The translations under genes and the position numbers were made by a program. The notes below the pieces were generated by a model. The model did not search any database. It saw only the letters and a program-made list of their open reading frames with translations, and was not told where the DNA came from. Shown here in pieces: positions 6,397-6,904 of a stretch of DNA of 6,904 bases. This DNA is from Verrucomicrobiota bacterium (lineage in GTDB: Bacteria; Verrucomicrobiota; Verrucomicrobiia; Chthoniobacterales; UBA10450), in assembly GCA_003218785.1 (NCBI GenBank), contig QHOM01000173.1, forward strand, positions 3,269 through 10,172, written 5' to 3'. How positions within the stretch are numbered: the first letter of the stretch is position 1; the number at the start of each line of letters is the position of its first letter.

Positions 6397-6904
6397 ATGA
6401 TTATCCAGGAATCGAAACACGACTTTGATGTTGCTATTCTCGGCAATGGCCTCTCGGGTTCGCTGCTCGCCACCATTCTCGGTAAGCAAGGAGTTAGTGT
6501 TGCCTTGATTGATGCCGACCAGCATCCCCGGTTTGCGGTCGGCGAATCCACCATCCCTCACACGTCGCTCGTCGTTTCACTTCTCGCTGAGAAATATGGT
6601 CTCCCCGAGCTGGAACATTTGGTTGACACTGATGGCCTGGCCAAGCACGTCTGCACCACTTGTGGCATCAAACGCCACTTCGGCTATGTGTATCATCGCC
6701 TGGGCCAGACTTACGATGTGAAGGAAGGCCTGCAATTCGGCACCGCCGCGCGTGAAGAGAATCACTGGTTCCGCCAGGATACCGACGCTTACCTTCACAA
6801 CCTGGCCGTTCACTATGGCGCCATACCCCGGCAGAAAACCAACGTCACGGGCATTGAGATCAACAAACAGGGAGTAAAGCTCCAGACATCCGCAGGTGAA
6901 GAAA
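6397..6904 (+). CDS. FAD-dependent halogenase/monooxygenase-like flavoprotein (N-terminal part only)
   Basis: The first 169 residues are present; the gene runs off the right edge, and relatives are usually 400-550 residues. The N-terminus holds the FAD-binding dinucleotide motif (DVAILGNGLSG, Gly16-x-Gly18-xx-Gly21) with Asp39 ending strand 2. HPRFAVGESTIP (43-54) matches the PRxxVGES(T) block typical of the tryptophan-halogenase/flavin-dependent halogenase group. A later segment, WFRQDTDAYLHNLAVHYGA (124-142), corresponds to the family's Arg/Asp helix. A Cys86-TT-Cys89 pair precedes IKRHFGYVYH. Such flavoenzymes halogenate or oxygenate a substrate, often while it is bound to a carrier protein. 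The diagnostic WxWxIP halogenase motif and the active-site Lys fall in other parts of the protein and could not be assessed here. It is third in the operon, implying tailoring of the KASIII product. Halogenase versus hydroxylase or reductase is unresolved. Confidence 0.85.
   Translation, partial: MIIQESKHDFDVAILGNGLSGSLLATILGKQGVSVALIDADQHPRFAVGESTIPHTSLVVSLLAEKYGLPELEHLVDTDGLAKHVCTTCGIKRHFGYVYHRLGQTYDVKEGLQFGTAAREENHWFRQDTDAYLHNLAVHYGAIPRQKTNVTGIEINKQGVKLQTSAGEE

Noticed and set aside
1..6904. CRISPR array, tRNA/rRNA gene, transposase or insertion sequence
   Set aside because: No regularly spaced repeats, no cloverleaf or rRNA-like stretch and no transposase motif were seen on either strand.

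Overview
The window is a bacterial chromosomal (or metagenomic contig) fragment of medium-high GC. Its dense, strand-switching layout suggests a soil or environmental Gram-negative-type genome. An LpxL/HtrB-like acyltransferase and sugar-nucleotide enzymes fit a diderm. Acidobacteriota is my best guess, but the sequence alone does not prove it.

Left part (1-1887, minus strand): a two-gene sugar-nucleotide unit. A NAD-dependent epimerase/dehydratase gene begins at 1887 but is broken near 1660-1680, where the frame changes and about 20-25 residues of the family core are missing. Its 3' end overlaps by 4 bases (ATGA) the start of an intact DegT/DnrJ/EryC1/StrS aminotransferase that runs off the left edge. 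Together they would make an amino- or deoxy-sugar nucleotide for a surface glycan or glycosylated product.

Middle part (1888-3817): a stretch that looks like a decayed or frameshifted gene (about 1987-2411, function unknown), then a plus-strand LpxL/HtrB-type lysophospholipid acyltransferase (2425-3408). A 409-base convergent gap follows. It holds an inverted repeat, tandem hairpins and two very small possible reading frames.

Right part (3818-6904): the most interesting region. A stand-alone acyl carrier protein on the minus strand diverges from a plus-strand operon. The operon encodes two tandem, mutually homologous KASIII-fold (FabH-like) enzymes and the N-terminal part of a flavoprotein with FAD-dependent halogenase/monooxygenase motifs. 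The first KASIII homologue has Ser at the nucleophile position and the second has Cys. Both lack the usual HxxN histidine and carry HGH where FabH has HGN. This resembles PqsB/PqsC-type heterodimers (one inactive-looking and one active subunit) or DpsC-type Ser acyltransferases rather than housekeeping FabH.

Taken together, ACP, the KASIII-like pair, the flavoenzyme and possibly the nearby acyltransferase look like part of a small biosynthetic cluster for an acyl- or polyketide-derived specialised metabolite. I do not recognise its product. The flavoenzyme, and probably more of the cluster, continues past the right edge.
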